The position numbers and the translations under genes are program-made. Source: Pseudomonas arcuscaelestis (GTDB lineage: Bacteria; Pseudomonadota; Gammaproteobacteria; Pseudomonadales; Pseudomonadaceae). Taken from it: a stretch of 64,000 bases of DNA. Positions 1 through 7,701 of the stretch are shown here, one piece after another. Below the pieces are notes generated by a model, which was given only the letters and a program-made list of their open reading frames with translations, had not been told where the DNA came from and did not search any database. Numbering within the stretch: position 1 is the first letter of the stretch; the number at the start of each line of letters is the position of its first letter. The stretch is taken from the NCBI RefSeq assembly GCF_016881005.1, contig NZ_JACOPV010000010.1, forward strand, positions 1-64,000, given 5' to 3'.

Positions 1-78
1 TAGCGTCTGCCGTTGAAATAGCATCACCATGATGGTGACGCGCTCCTCGGTACTCAGGTGACTGTATTGGGTAGACAT
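1..78 (-). mobile_element. IS30-family transposase, N-terminal end (runs off the window)
   Basis: The minus-strand reading from the ATG at 78-76 gives MSTQYSHLSTEERVTIMVM, the typical start of IS30-family transposases (YSHLS-EER helix-turn-helix entry). Only 26 residues lie in the window, so intactness cannot be judged. Just upstream, CAACACCT (81-88) and AGGTGTTG (95-102) form a small hairpin around the expected promoter. The terminal inverted repeat probably ends near 120-124, where homology of the adjacent disrupted gene stops. The family call is fairly sure; the element boundary is inferred. Confidence 0.7.
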
Positions 79-122
79 GACAACACCTTACATCAGGTGT
101 TGCACTTGCTCCTTGAGGCCGC

Positions 123-730
123 CCATTCACACTAGAAGGACCAGTGCAGGTTATATACATATGAGTCCATGCTTCATTCCCTTCAACATTGGCATCACTT
201 ATATCACCATGATTTATTATTGGATTCCCCTGTATATCGCAAACCAACGCTGGCAATATTACAGGAGCGCATGGTCCCGTAGGCACTACAAAAGATATAC
301 CTCCCGGTTGAAATTTTGACTCGGCAAAAGTAATACAGAAACTTTTGGAGATCTTCCTATCTTTCGGAACAAATAGGCTCCCTTGAAGTGGAATTGAAAA
401 ACCGCCCATTGCTTCCAACTGCTTACGGACCTCTGCCATCGAAGCATTTGGCTTGAGATGCTGCCAGCTGTAATCAGAACTGTACACTACATCTTGCCAA
501 TTTCCCGAACCCTTATATTGCGCTCCCACTATACTAACGCCACATGTACTAAATGTTAAATCGTTACATATCTTATCACCACCCTCCCAAGCAGTAACCG
601 TAAAAAAAAATCGCCTCCCCCCAACTTCGTATTGGCTCCCAGTCGACACAATCGAGATAGCACAAGTGATATTCGACATAAACCCGAGCACAATAAAAAC
701 TAGAACCTTATGGAAGAATTTATCTTTCAA
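123..730 (-). pseudogene. Secreted fimbrial-adhesin-like protein, 3' end removed by IS30 insertion
   Basis: A minus-strand frame opens at a TTG (730-728) about 9 bases after an AGG ribosome-site core and gives a clean signal peptide (MKDKFFHKVLVFIVLGFMSN, ending ITCA). The mature part aligns along its length with the intact gene at 1637-2476: SQYEVGGRRFFF matches SKYESGGVRYYF, GGFSIPLQGSLFVP matches QGFSIPFSGSILVP, and GPCAPV and VCDI match GPCISV and VDCK. Homology ends at about residue 200 (ITCTGPSSV), where IS30 sequence starts, so the C-terminal pilin-like domain is lost. The frame continues open into the IS. GC is low relative to the core genome, suggesting transfer. The short size and non-ATG start make it easy to miss. 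Confidence 0.75.
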
Positions 731-787
731 AATATTAGACCTGCAAGGATGATCAGGAATGGTAGTCGCCCTGTCCGCACCAATATC

Positions 788-823
788 TAGGATCTTTCCG
801 AACGATCTGTAGGAATTTTCCCA
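788..823. promoter_or_regulatory. Tandem operator-like dyads in front of the disrupted adhesin
   Basis: TAGGATCTTTCCGA (788-801) and TAGGAATTTTCCCA (810-823) are two imperfect dyads 22 bp apart, 58 bp upstream of the TTG start of the disrupted adhesin. The spacing is about two helical turns, as expected for two dimers of one regulator on one DNA face. They resemble the RcsB-type box (TAAGAATATTCCTA), which NarL/LuxR-type regulators recognise. The binding protein is inferred. Confidence 0.45.
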
Positions 824-1093
824 GAGGCCACCAACGCGCCTTCCAAAGCGGTCCCAAGCGATAGCTCATCGCTCCATCGGGCTAAGTGACCTTGATACAT
901 CATTAACCATGGCATTGAGTTTCGAATAGATTCATGTAGGGTGCGCCCTAACTTGGTGCGGTAGGCTCCAACCAATTATCTGCAATGCCTTCAACAAGAT
1001 TGATGGCTGTTAAGCAGAGGGCATGATCACACTGCTTGCAAAAAGAGGCCCGACAGAGTCCAAGCACGATAACCGGCTGTTGAAAGGCGTTTA

Positions 1094-1128
1094 TAGGAAA
1101 CTTCTTACGAGCCTTAGGAGATTTCCTA
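1094..1128. promoter_or_regulatory. Second tandem pair of TAGGAnnnTTC dyads
   Basis: TAGGAAACTTCTTA (1094-1107) and TAGGAGATTTCCTA (1115-1128) repeat the 788-823 motif with a 21-bp pitch. The second lies inside a longer near-palindrome (1112-1130). They precede the response-regulator remnant at 1217 and, further on, the intact adhesin gene. Confidence 0.45.
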
Positions 1129-1216
1129 GGGTGATTTGCTGCACTCGCCCATACACTAGTTCTAACTTACCCACAGCCAGGTGGCAATGAGCCCTTACTC
1201 AAGGTAAAAGCACACT

Positions 1217-1353
1217 ATGCAAAACGTTCTGATAGCTGACGATCATCCGGTCACTCGACTAGCTCTCAGGGTATTGCTGGAAAAGCACGGAACTTAGTCT
1301 GCGACGCTGTTCGGTTTGTGTGCGAACTGAATCCCCATGTGTTCATCATAGAT
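1217..1353 (+). pseudogene. NarL/LuxR-type response regulator, N-terminal remnant
   Basis: The ATG at 1217 opens MQNVLIADDHPVTRLALRVL, the typical beginning of a receiver domain with its acidic pocket (DDHP). A stop follows at residue 27. After a frame change, ELNPHVFIID (1324-1353) recovers the strand that ends at the phosphorylated aspartate. Nothing after this can be followed, so the gene is frameshifted and truncated. It sits directly behind paired dyads of a kind such regulators bind, suggesting it once controlled the adhesin genes. Confidence 0.65.
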
Positions 1354-1636
1354 GGTCAGCATCACCTTCAGCGGTAACGAAAGCAGCGGTCCATCGGAGC
1401 TTCTGGTGCTCTAAAGCGCCACAGTACAGCGCATGTTTGTAGCCCTGAAAACAACGAGCGGCACCGCCCTACCTTTAAACAAAAGCCCGCCGCATGAGCG
1501 TTCTGAATAGCGGTGACAACCTGCTCAGCTTCAATGCTTACCTGCAAGTGCAGCCGGAAACTATTGCTAAGCACGCGATGGAATTAGCTGATTTTGACGC
1601 GCCTCACACCTTCGCTTTAAGTTACGAGTACTCACA

Positions 1637-2476
1637 ATGAACAATTCTTTCGTATCTGCGCTAGGCACCATCGTAGCATCGCTGCTGTTGGTTGGAGCAG
1701 CGCCCCTAGCACAGGCCTACAGTATCACCACAACAAATAGCAAATATGAATCAGGCGGGGTACGTTATTATTTCGAAGTAAGAAATTGGACAACTGGCGA
1801 CACTGGCTATAGCCCTTGCGTATCGAGCGATCTACAATTGACTACTTGCCACATTTTCTTAGGTTTGAGGCTACCTGGATCGATTCTTTCTGTAGGAAAG
1901 GATTACGAATGGCGTTTCCCCATCCGCCGAGGCTCGTCTAATTTGGGCCAACTTCTTTCAGACCTCCAAGGTCAAGGTTTCAGTATACCCTTTAGCGGAT
2001 CTATTCTAGTTCCTAGTGAATCCGCCAGCAATGACCTTTGCGTCGGATTTGGTTCTGCCCGTACCGGCGTCAACATCGCAGGCGGCATTAGCTATTTCGG
2101 CCCATGCATTTCAGTTGCCACCGCGACGGTTGACTGCAAGATTACAGGAAATACTACCATCGACCATAAAAGTCTAGCAGACAACGCATTGGACGGAGCG
2201 AAGGCGTCAACCCAACTCTATTTGCATTGTCAGGGTGTGACAACCGTGACCGTTTCAACATCAAGATCGAATTATAATGGCGTGATGCTAAGAAAGGACG
2301 GAAGTTTATATTCGAAGTTAACCATAAACGGCAAAGATGCGTTTACGGGAATAAATGTGCAAGTTTCGGGCGGCCAGTTCAGCCCACTTTCTATCACTTC
2401 AACATTGAAAAGTAACGGAACTGTCGCGCCTGGAGGTTTCTCAGCTTCCTCCGTGATCACCGTATCCCCCCTCTGA
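1637..2476 (+). CDS. Secreted fimbrial tip adhesin-like protein
   Basis: This 279-residue protein has a signal peptide (about residues 1-27, ending AQA) and two apparent domains. The N-terminal part is Tyr/Gly/Cys-rich with WTTGDTGYSPC and a GPCISV turn. The C-terminal part, from about residue 165, has paired cysteines (VDCKITG, LHCQG) and alternating beta-strand pattern like type-1 pilin domains. The overall design resembles MrpH-type fimbrial adhesins, which sit at pilus tips; I infer this from pattern only. No usher, chaperone or major pilin lies nearby, so it may be an orphan. The truncated gene at 123-730 is a diverged paralogue. GC is lower than the neighbouring core genes, consistent with transfer. 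Confidence 0.6.
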   Translation: MNNSFVSALGTIVASLLLVGAAPLAQAYSITTTNSKYESGGVRYYFEVRNWTTGDTGYSPCVSSDLQLTTCHIFLGLRLPGSILSVGKDYEWRFPIRRGSSNLGQLLSDLQGQGFSIPFSGSILVPSESASNDLCVGFGSARTGVNIAGGISYFGPCISVATATVDCKITGNTTIDHKSLADNALDGAKASTQLYLHCQGVTTVTVSTSRSNYNGVMLRKDGSLYSKLTINGKDAFTGINVQVSGGQFSPLSITSTLKSNGTVAPGGFSASSVITVSPL

Positions 2477-2543
2477 CTTAGGCGTAGACAAAAACGCATG
2501 AGGCCTTCTGCGCTGAATCGTCACGGAGCACGGAACGTCAGCT

Positions 2544-3146
2544 TTAGAACCGCCACGTGGCACCGGCGCCGAGAATGTGCAGGGTGCGATAAGTGCCAGA
2601 CAACGTGGTACCTGAGCGCGCCTTGGTTTGCTCCACGTCCATGTCGCCAAGCCAGACCCGTGTGTACTCGGCGTGCACGTCAAGGCCCTGGTCAACTTGA
2701 TAGTTGACCCCGGTAGCCAACCGCCAGGCTTCGCCCATGGGGTTGTCGACCGTGCGGTGTTTGTCGTCCACCGCAGAACTGTCGTAACCCAGGCCTAAGT
2801 TCAAGCGCAGGCGCGGATTGATCTGGTGCTGCGTACCGACAGAGGCATGCCCGGTGTCTTTATATTCGCGATCGGCAGTACGACTGACGCCTAGGGCATC
2901 GGCATCCACTCCAACGCCGATGTTGCCGAACTCACTCCAGTCCTGCCAGCCGAGACTGCCCAATAGCTTCCATTGCGCATTGAGTTCGTGGGCAATACTG
3001 AACAGCGGTTTGTGGCACCGCCATCCCCAGCTCCAGCGACTCTGTACCCAAGCGGCTCAGTGCGCCATTGATGATAAGGTTGTCGACCCTGTCCACATCA
3101 GGCTTGTCCTTAAACTTCAGGTCGATCTTGCTGACTCATCTCAGAA
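2544..3146 (-). pseudogene. FadL/OmpP1-family outer-membrane porin remnant
   Basis: The C-terminal 139 residues (2544-2963) read as a FadL-family barrel: LGSLGWQDWSEFG, LGLGYDSS and a final ATWRF with terminal Phe for outer-membrane assembly. Upstream, SKIDLKFKDKPDVDRVDN and LGTESLELGMAVPQ are clearly from the same family. They join to the next part (LFSIAHELNAQWKLLG) only through a frame change near 3005. The signal peptide and about the first half are missing beyond 3146. FadL proteins pass long-chain fatty acids and other hydrophobic compounds across the outer membrane; this copy cannot. Confidence 0.75.
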
Positions 3147-3214
3147 GTAGACGAGGTGGGATGTGGCCTCTTTTTCAAAAGAGCCGCATTCACTCGCGGC
3201 GGATGGCCGTGCTA

Positions 3215-4303
3215 TCACTTTCCACTCGTCACTCTGGTCCACAATCGGGTATTCAAGCGCATACCGGCCGGCGACAAAGTCTTTATCGGGAATAGCGAAT
3301 CAAGGATTGATTCCGGCGGGTAGATCGCTGGATTGTCCCGCAACTCAGGCTTGATGTATTCCAGCGACGCCGCGTTTCCATTCGGGTAATTCACTGCATT
3401 GCTGATATTAGCGATCACCTGAGGCTCCAACAGGTAGTTCAAGTATGCATACCCATTCTGCCGATGCGGAGCCCCCTTCGGCATCACTACCATGTCCACC
3501 GCCACGGTCGAACCTTCATGGGGAATGCTGTAGCCCACATCCACTCCGTTCCCGGCCTGTTTGGCACTGCCCATGGCCTGCAACACGTCGCCACTGAAAC
3601 CGATGGCCACGCAGATATTGCCGTTGGCCAGGTCGCTCACGTACTTAGATTGGTGGAAGTAACTGATGTAAGGCCGCACCGCCAGCAACGTCGCCTCAGC
3701 CTTCTTCAGGTCTTCAGGGTTCTCGCTATGCGGATCCAGGCCCAATGCCTTAAGGGTGATGGAAACGATCTGCGTTGGGTTGTCGAGGAACGCCACGCCA
3801 CACCGGCTGAGCTTCTGGATGTTTTCTGGCTTGAGCAGCAGGTCCCAAGATTGGGTCACCTCGGTGCTGCCGAAGATCGCCTTGATCTTCTCCACGTTGT
3901 AGCCAATGCCGGTGGTCACCCACATGTACGGAATCGCGTATCGGTTGCCCGGGTCGCTGGCCTCCAGGATCTTCATCAGCTTCGGATCAAGGTTATGCCA
4001 GTTGGGCAGTTGGCTACGGTCCAGCTCCTCAATGGCCCCCGCCTTGATCAGGCGCGGCAGGAAGTGGTTCGAGGGGCTCACCAGGTCGTAACCGCTGTTG
4101 CCGGTCATCAGCTTGGCTTCTGTGGTCTCGTTGCTGTCGATCAGGTCGTAGGTGGTCTGGATGCCAGTGCGCCGGCTGAACTCGGCCAGGGTGTCATCGG
4201 CAATATAGCCGCTCCAGTTGGCGATATTGACCCGTTCTTCGGCGTGCGTTGCTGTAGCCAGCAGCGCTGAGGACAACAGGGCCGCGCAAGTGTGCTTGAT
4301 CAT
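3215..4303 (-). CDS. Polyamine ABC transporter periplasmic binding protein (PotF/SpuD family)
   Basis: The 362-residue product has a cleavable signal peptide (about 1-21, ending THA) and the PotF/SpuD pattern: VNIANWSGYI near the N-terminus, TTYDLIDSNET, GYDLVSPSNHFLPRLI, IPYMWVTTGIGYN and AYLNYLLEPQVIA. It would capture putrescine or a related amine in the periplasm. No permease or ATPase genes adjoin it, so it must use a transporter encoded elsewhere. It is 41 bases downstream of the FAD oxidoreductase gene on the same strand, which points to an amine import-and-oxidation pair. Which amine is bound cannot be told. Confidence 0.88.
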   Translation of the reverse strand: MIKHTCAALLSSALLATATHAEERVNIANWSGYIADDTLAEFSRRTGIQTTYDLIDSNETTEAKLMTGNSGYDLVSPSNHFLPRLIKAGAIEELDRSQLPNWHNLDPKLMKILEASDPGNRYAIPYMWVTTGIGYNVEKIKAIFGSTEVTQSWDLLLKPENIQKLSRCGVAFLDNPTQIVSITLKALGLDPHSENPEDLKKAEATLLAVRPYISYFHQSKYVSDLANGNICVAIGFSGDVLQAMGSAKQAGNGVDVGYSIPHEGSTVAVDMVVMPKGAPHRQNGYAYLNYLLEPQVIANISNAVNYPNGNAASLEYIKPELRDNPAIYPPESILDSLFPIKTLSPAGMRLNTRLWTRVTSGK

Positions 4304-4344
4304 GGATTCGCTCTCTTGTTCTTGTTTGTAACGTAATTGGAAAA

Positions 4345-5646
4345 TCAGCGTTCGCCCTGGGCGCGGCGCACTTCCCAGGCCATGCGTACGCTGGCACCTA
4401 GGTCGAAAAAAGGCCGTGGCGGCAGGTAGCCCGGGCGAGCCTGGCCCAGCACATCACCCAGTAGGGGCGAGTCAGCTCCAATGGCCATATCCACCAGCAA
4501 GCGCCCCCACAAGGTGCCGCGGGCGACACCGGAGCCATTGCACCCCGCCACGGCATGCAGCCCGTCCTCGACCCGAGCGAAATACGGCTCGCCGGAACGG
4601 GTGCCGCTGAGGTGTCCAGTCCAGGTGTATTCGAGGTCTTGCTCCGTGATGCCCGGGAAGCGCTTCTGCAGGCCCAGTAGGTGTTCGCGCTGGCGCACGG
4701 CCAGGCCGGCGGCATCGATGTCGCGGTGGCGATATTCCACGGTGTTGCGGATCAACAGCCGGCGCTCCGGCAGCAGGCGCAAGGTGCAGCCACCAGGCAA
4801 GGTGGACAGCACGCCCCAACCCTGCGCGTCGAACAACTGCTGCCAATGCCCTTCGGTAAGCGGACGGGTGATGCTGGCGCTCAGTTCTAGTGGGAAGGTG
4901 CCGCTGCGCTTGAGGCCAACCCTTCGCAGGAATGCGCCCACACACAGCAGCACCTGCCGGGCCTGCACTTCGCCAGTTTCGGTTTTCGCGGTCCAGCCTT
5001 TGTCGGGGCGACGGCGCAGGTCGGTGACGGCGCTGTGCTCGAAGATTTCCACCTGTTCCGGCAGGCTGTCGGCCAAACCTTTGACGTAGCGGGCCGGCTG
5101 CATCAGCCCGTTGCCACCCGCGCAGTGGATGGCGCGGGCATAAAACGACGTGCCCAGGCGCTGCTGCAGAGGCGCGCCTTCGAAGAACTGCACCTGGGCG
5201 CCCACAGACGCCAGGGTTTCCAGCGCCTTCTCGACTTGCTGCAGGTGCGCCGGTTCGTGCACCGCGAAGTGGTAGCCGTTGTCACTGAGTTCGCAGTCCA
5301 GCTTCAGCTCGGCGATGCGTCGACGCACTTCCTCCCCAGCCGCGACGCCAATGCGCGACGCAACCTGATATCCGGCGAAGCCGGCCGTGCCGATCAGTTC
5401 GCCAGCGCCAGGCAGCTCGTGGCTGACCACAAACCCGGAATTGCGCGCCGACGCGCCTTGGGCGACGCGCTGGCGGTCCAGCAGCACCACCCGTTGCGAC
5501 GGAAATCGCCGCGCCAGGGTATGGGCCGCCGAGAGGCCGGTGATGCCACCGCCGATGATCAGCCAGTCGACCTGTTGCGTGCCTTCAAGGCGCGGCTTTA
5601 CCGGCGACTCTCCAGCCAGAGCGATCCAGCCACAGTGGTTGTTCAT
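4345..5646 (-). CDS. FAD-dependent amine oxidoreductase (DAO family, PuuB/OrdL-like)
   Basis: At 433 residues this matches FAD oxidoreductases of the DAO fold. The dinucleotide motif is IIGGGITGLSAA (about residues 30-41), followed by a glutamate/aspartate ribose contact region (VVLLDRQRVAQGASARNSGF). The C-terminal AGCNGSGVARGT is the conserved FAD-contact segment. Relatives oxidise gamma-glutamylputrescine or other secondary amines, producing an aldehyde and hydrogen peroxide. Its partner gene downstream encodes a polyamine binding protein, supporting an amine substrate, and a LysR gene is divergent. Substrate is inferred. Confidence 0.82.
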   Translation of the reverse strand: MNNHCGWIALAGESPVKPRLEGTQQVDWLIIGGGITGLSAAHTLARRFPSQRVVLLDRQRVAQGASARNSGFVVSHELPGAGELIGTAGFAGYQVASRIGVAAGEEVRRRIAELKLDCELSDNGYHFAVHEPAHLQQVEKALETLASVGAQVQFFEGAPLQQRLGTSFYARAIHCAGGNGLMQPARYVKGLADSLPEQVEIFEHSAVTDLRRRPDKGWTAKTETGEVQARQVLLCVGAFLRRVGLKRSGTFPLELSASITRPLTEGHWQQLFDAQGWGVLSTLPGGCTLRLLPERRLLIRNTVEYRHRDIDAAGLAVRQREHLLGLQKRFPGITEQDLEYTWTGHLSGTRSGEPYFARVEDGLHAVAGCNGSGVARGTLWGRLLVDMAIGADSPLLGDVLGQARPGYLPPRPFFDLGASVRMAWEVRRAQGER

Positions 5647-5781
5647 TGTCAGTCACTCCTTCACAATCGATGCGCAGGCGTGATTGACAAGGTACTCGGT
5701 AGCCCGCTGCATTCCTCTAATCTACGGGCATAATGCCGAGCTTTCTAACGCTAATAAATCATCCATCTATTCGGAATTTGC

Positions 5782-6702
5782 ATGGATAGAAACCTTCGCA
5801 CGCCCTCGCTGCAAGCGCTGCAGGCGCTGGTCCAGGTGGCGGTCACCCGCAACTTCACTGAAGCCGCCCGCCAACTGCACTTGACTCAGAGCGCGATCAG
5901 CCGCCAGATACAGCAGTTGGAGGAGCACTACCAGACAGTGCTGTTCGACCGCACCAGCCGCAAGGTAGCGCTGACCGAGCACGGTCGCGAGGTATACGAG
6001 GTGGCGCGGGACCTGCTCAAGTCCCTGCGCATGCTGGAACAGCGCCTGGCCCCAGCCCCCTTGGACCGTCCTTTTCGCATCCGGATATTTGTATCCCTTG
6101 CGGTACGCTGGCTATTGCCACGGCTGAGTTCGTTCTATGCGGTGAACCCCGGACTGACCCTGTCCATCGAGACCGTCAGCGGGGAACTGGTGGATGAAGG
6201 CGGCGATTGCGATGCCTATGTCTTGTACTTGCCTGGCGGCCTAGACGATCGTCGACTGACGCCCCTGTTCGACGAATACTTAATCCCGGTGTGCGCTGCG
6301 CAGCTAAACGACGGACGCGCCCCACCCTGCTCGGCCGAGGCACTGGGCGGGCACTCACTGATCCATGGTTCCACTTCACGCGGCGAATGGAACCTGTGGC
6401 TCAAGGCGCAGAAGAACTTGCCGGCGCACAGCTACCAGCACCTGCTTTTCAACCTCGACGATCTGGCGCTGGACGCCGCTGCCCGTGGCCTGGGCATCGC
6501 CATGACCGACCGCATGTTGGCCCACGACGCTCTCGTGCGCGGTGATCTAGTGGTGCCCTTCGGCGAAGCACTGAAGACCGGCGGTGTGTATGCCCTGTGG
6601 CTACGGGACAGCGGTGTTGCTCATCCCGCGTGCCAAGCAGTGTTGAATTGGTTTGAGGAGCAGGTGGAGCAGACCGTGCAGCCGCGAAAGGGTCTACGGT
6701 AA
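5782..6702 (+). CDS. LysR-family transcriptional regulator
   Basis: A 306-residue LysR protein of the GcvA-like branch. The N-terminal winged helix-turn-helix (ALVQVAVTRNFTEAARQLHL, then QSAISRQIQQLEEH) covers about residues 10-65, and an effector-binding domain follows from about residue 93. It is transcribed away from the FAD oxidoreductase gene across a 135-base shared promoter region, so it most likely controls that operon in response to an amine. The downstream 620 bases to the tRNA contain only the integrase remnant. Confidence 0.88.
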   Translation: MDRNLRTPSLQALQALVQVAVTRNFTEAARQLHLTQSAISRQIQQLEEHYQTVLFDRTSRKVALTEHGREVYEVARDLLKSLRMLEQRLAPAPLDRPFRIRIFVSLAVRWLLPRLSSFYAVNPGLTLSIETVSGELVDEGGDCDAYVLYLPGGLDDRRLTPLFDEYLIPVCAAQLNDGRAPPCSAEALGGHSLIHGSTSRGEWNLWLKAQKNLPAHSYQHLLFNLDDLALDAAARGLGIAMTDRMLAHDALVRGDLVVPFGEALKTGGVYALWLRDSGVAHPACQAVLNWFEEQVEQTVQPRKGLR

Positions 6703-6939
6703 TTGTTCAGACCAACGCAGAGTTGGCGCATTAGCGCCCGCCTCACCCCATGGTTTGGAGTAAGCAATTGACTATCCGCTATAGGTCGTAGCAGGACGCT
6801 TTTATCGAGCTACTTTCGACCCATCTCGACCCTGCTCCTAGACGCTCGCAACCTTCCCCAACCCGCTTGAAAAAATCTCAAGGCTTATTTCAGAACACCC
6901 CCTAGTGCATCGGGGGTCCAGTTCAGAATCACCAACTCA
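6703..6939. other. Intergenic stretch without a clear gene
   Basis: No intact gene is visible. On the minus strand a short open stretch (about 6890-6960) reads ELTGELVILNWTPDALGG and ends in a stop. This looks like the tail of a real protein I cannot identify, possibly a scrap of the element that once carried the adjacent integrase. Confidence 0.4.
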
Positions 6940-6949
6940 CCAGTGAGCT

Positions 6950-7180
6950 CTGCCTTGCCTTGCCGCTGGTTGGTCGTTGTGTATCCAACGCTTCGGTCAA
7001 GGTCGTGCTTTCCGCCTCGCGCATATCGACGAATCTTGCCCGCGACATATCACCCTCGATCTCGGCCGCCTATCGCTGGGCCTCTGCCTTGGTGTCGAAG
7101 GTACCGGAAAGTTGAGGGTATTCTTTGCGGCGGATCTTTGCCCGCCATGCGCCGCCTGGACGCTGTTCATAAATGGCCAT
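6950..7180 (-). pseudogene. Tyrosine-recombinase (phage integrase) N-terminal remnant
   Basis: From an ATG at 7180 the minus strand reads MAIYEQRPGGAWRAKIRRKE, then YPQLSGTFDTKAEAQR: the arm-type DNA-binding domain of phage and island integrases. A TAG then replaces the expected Trp codon. Beyond it the same frame continues AAEIEGDMSRARFVDMREAE before losing sense. The catalytic domain is absent. It lies 3' of tRNA-Cys and reads away from it, the usual place for an integrase beside its attachment site. It is therefore a scar of a lost or replaced element. Confidence 0.75.
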
Positions 7181-7278
7181 GCTGCGGAATTTGCCGGGGA
7201 CATGTGGGACACGCAATTTCCTTTGGTGTCCCAAATTTGTCCCAAACCCAGATGGCTGTGACAATCCGCAGGCATGAA

Positions 7279-7312
7279 AAAAGCCCCGCAGACGTTAATC
7301 TGCGGGGCTTTC
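7279..7312 (-). terminator. Rho-independent terminator after tRNA-Cys
   Basis: AAAGCCCCGCAGA and TCTGCGGGGCTTT form a perfect 13-bp stem around a 6-base loop, followed on the minus strand by a T run (complement of the A run at 7277-7282). It lies just beyond the 3' end of the tRNA. Confidence 0.9.
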
Positions 7313-7317
7313 AATAA

Positions 7318-7391
7318 TGGAGGCCGAGGTCGGAATCGAACCGGCGTAGACGGATTTGCAATCCGGAGCATAACCACTTTGCTACTCGGCC
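7318..7391 (-). tRNA. tRNA-Cys (anticodon GCA)
   Basis: The minus-strand sequence folds as a 74-nt tRNA. The acceptor arm pairs GGCCGAG with CTCGGCC, with encoded U-CCA (TGG at 7318-7320 on the plus strand). The T arm carries GGTTCGATTCC and the anticodon loop is TTGCAAA with GCA. The CCA end abuts a strong terminator and an integrase remnant, marking it as an integration site. Confidence 0.97.
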
Positions 7392-7701
7392 TCAAATGCC
7401 CGAAACCCTTGAACAAGCGATCTCAAACATATACAACTCTTTAAGGAAATAACTCATTACAACTGCTATCCCCTTGAAAACGCTGAGCTTTTCAGCTGCC
7501 TCGTTTTCGATGGACGCAATTATGTACTCATTCGTTTGAGCTGGCAAGCCCTTGAATTCAAAAAGTTTATTTTTTTCCTCAACACGGCACGACGAGCCTG
7601 GATACACGGCCCATGCCCCTGAAACCAAGGTCACGCACCACTGCAAAAGGGTCTTATCATAGTGCCTCCCCCGCTGCCTGCCTGATCAACTGTCGTCGAC
7701 C
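7392..7701. other. AT-rich intergenic region between tRNA-Cys and alkB
   Basis: An 84-codon minus-strand frame (7392-7646) ends exactly at the tRNA 5' side but has no recognisable domain, and I do not call it. The stretch must hold the tRNA-Cys promoter (minus strand) and the alkB promoter (plus strand). No confident -35/-10 pair was assigned. Confidence 0.5.

Larger units (their letters stand above)
731..1216. other. Intergenic region with paired dyad sites, no convincing gene
   Basis: About 490 bases separate the disrupted adhesin from the response-regulator remnant. A 62-codon minus-strand frame (787-975) has no recognisable domain or ribosome site and is probably chance. The notable content is two tandem pairs of a TAGGAnnnTTC dyad, listed separately. 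Confidence 0.6.

Noticed and set aside
787..975. 62-codon minus-strand frame
   Set aside because: It has no ribosome site and no recognisable domain, and it overlaps the paired dyads, so it is probably chance.
7392..7646. 84-codon minus-strand frame ending at the tRNA 5' side
   Set aside because: No domain or conserved pattern; the stretch is better explained as promoter region for the tRNA and alkB.
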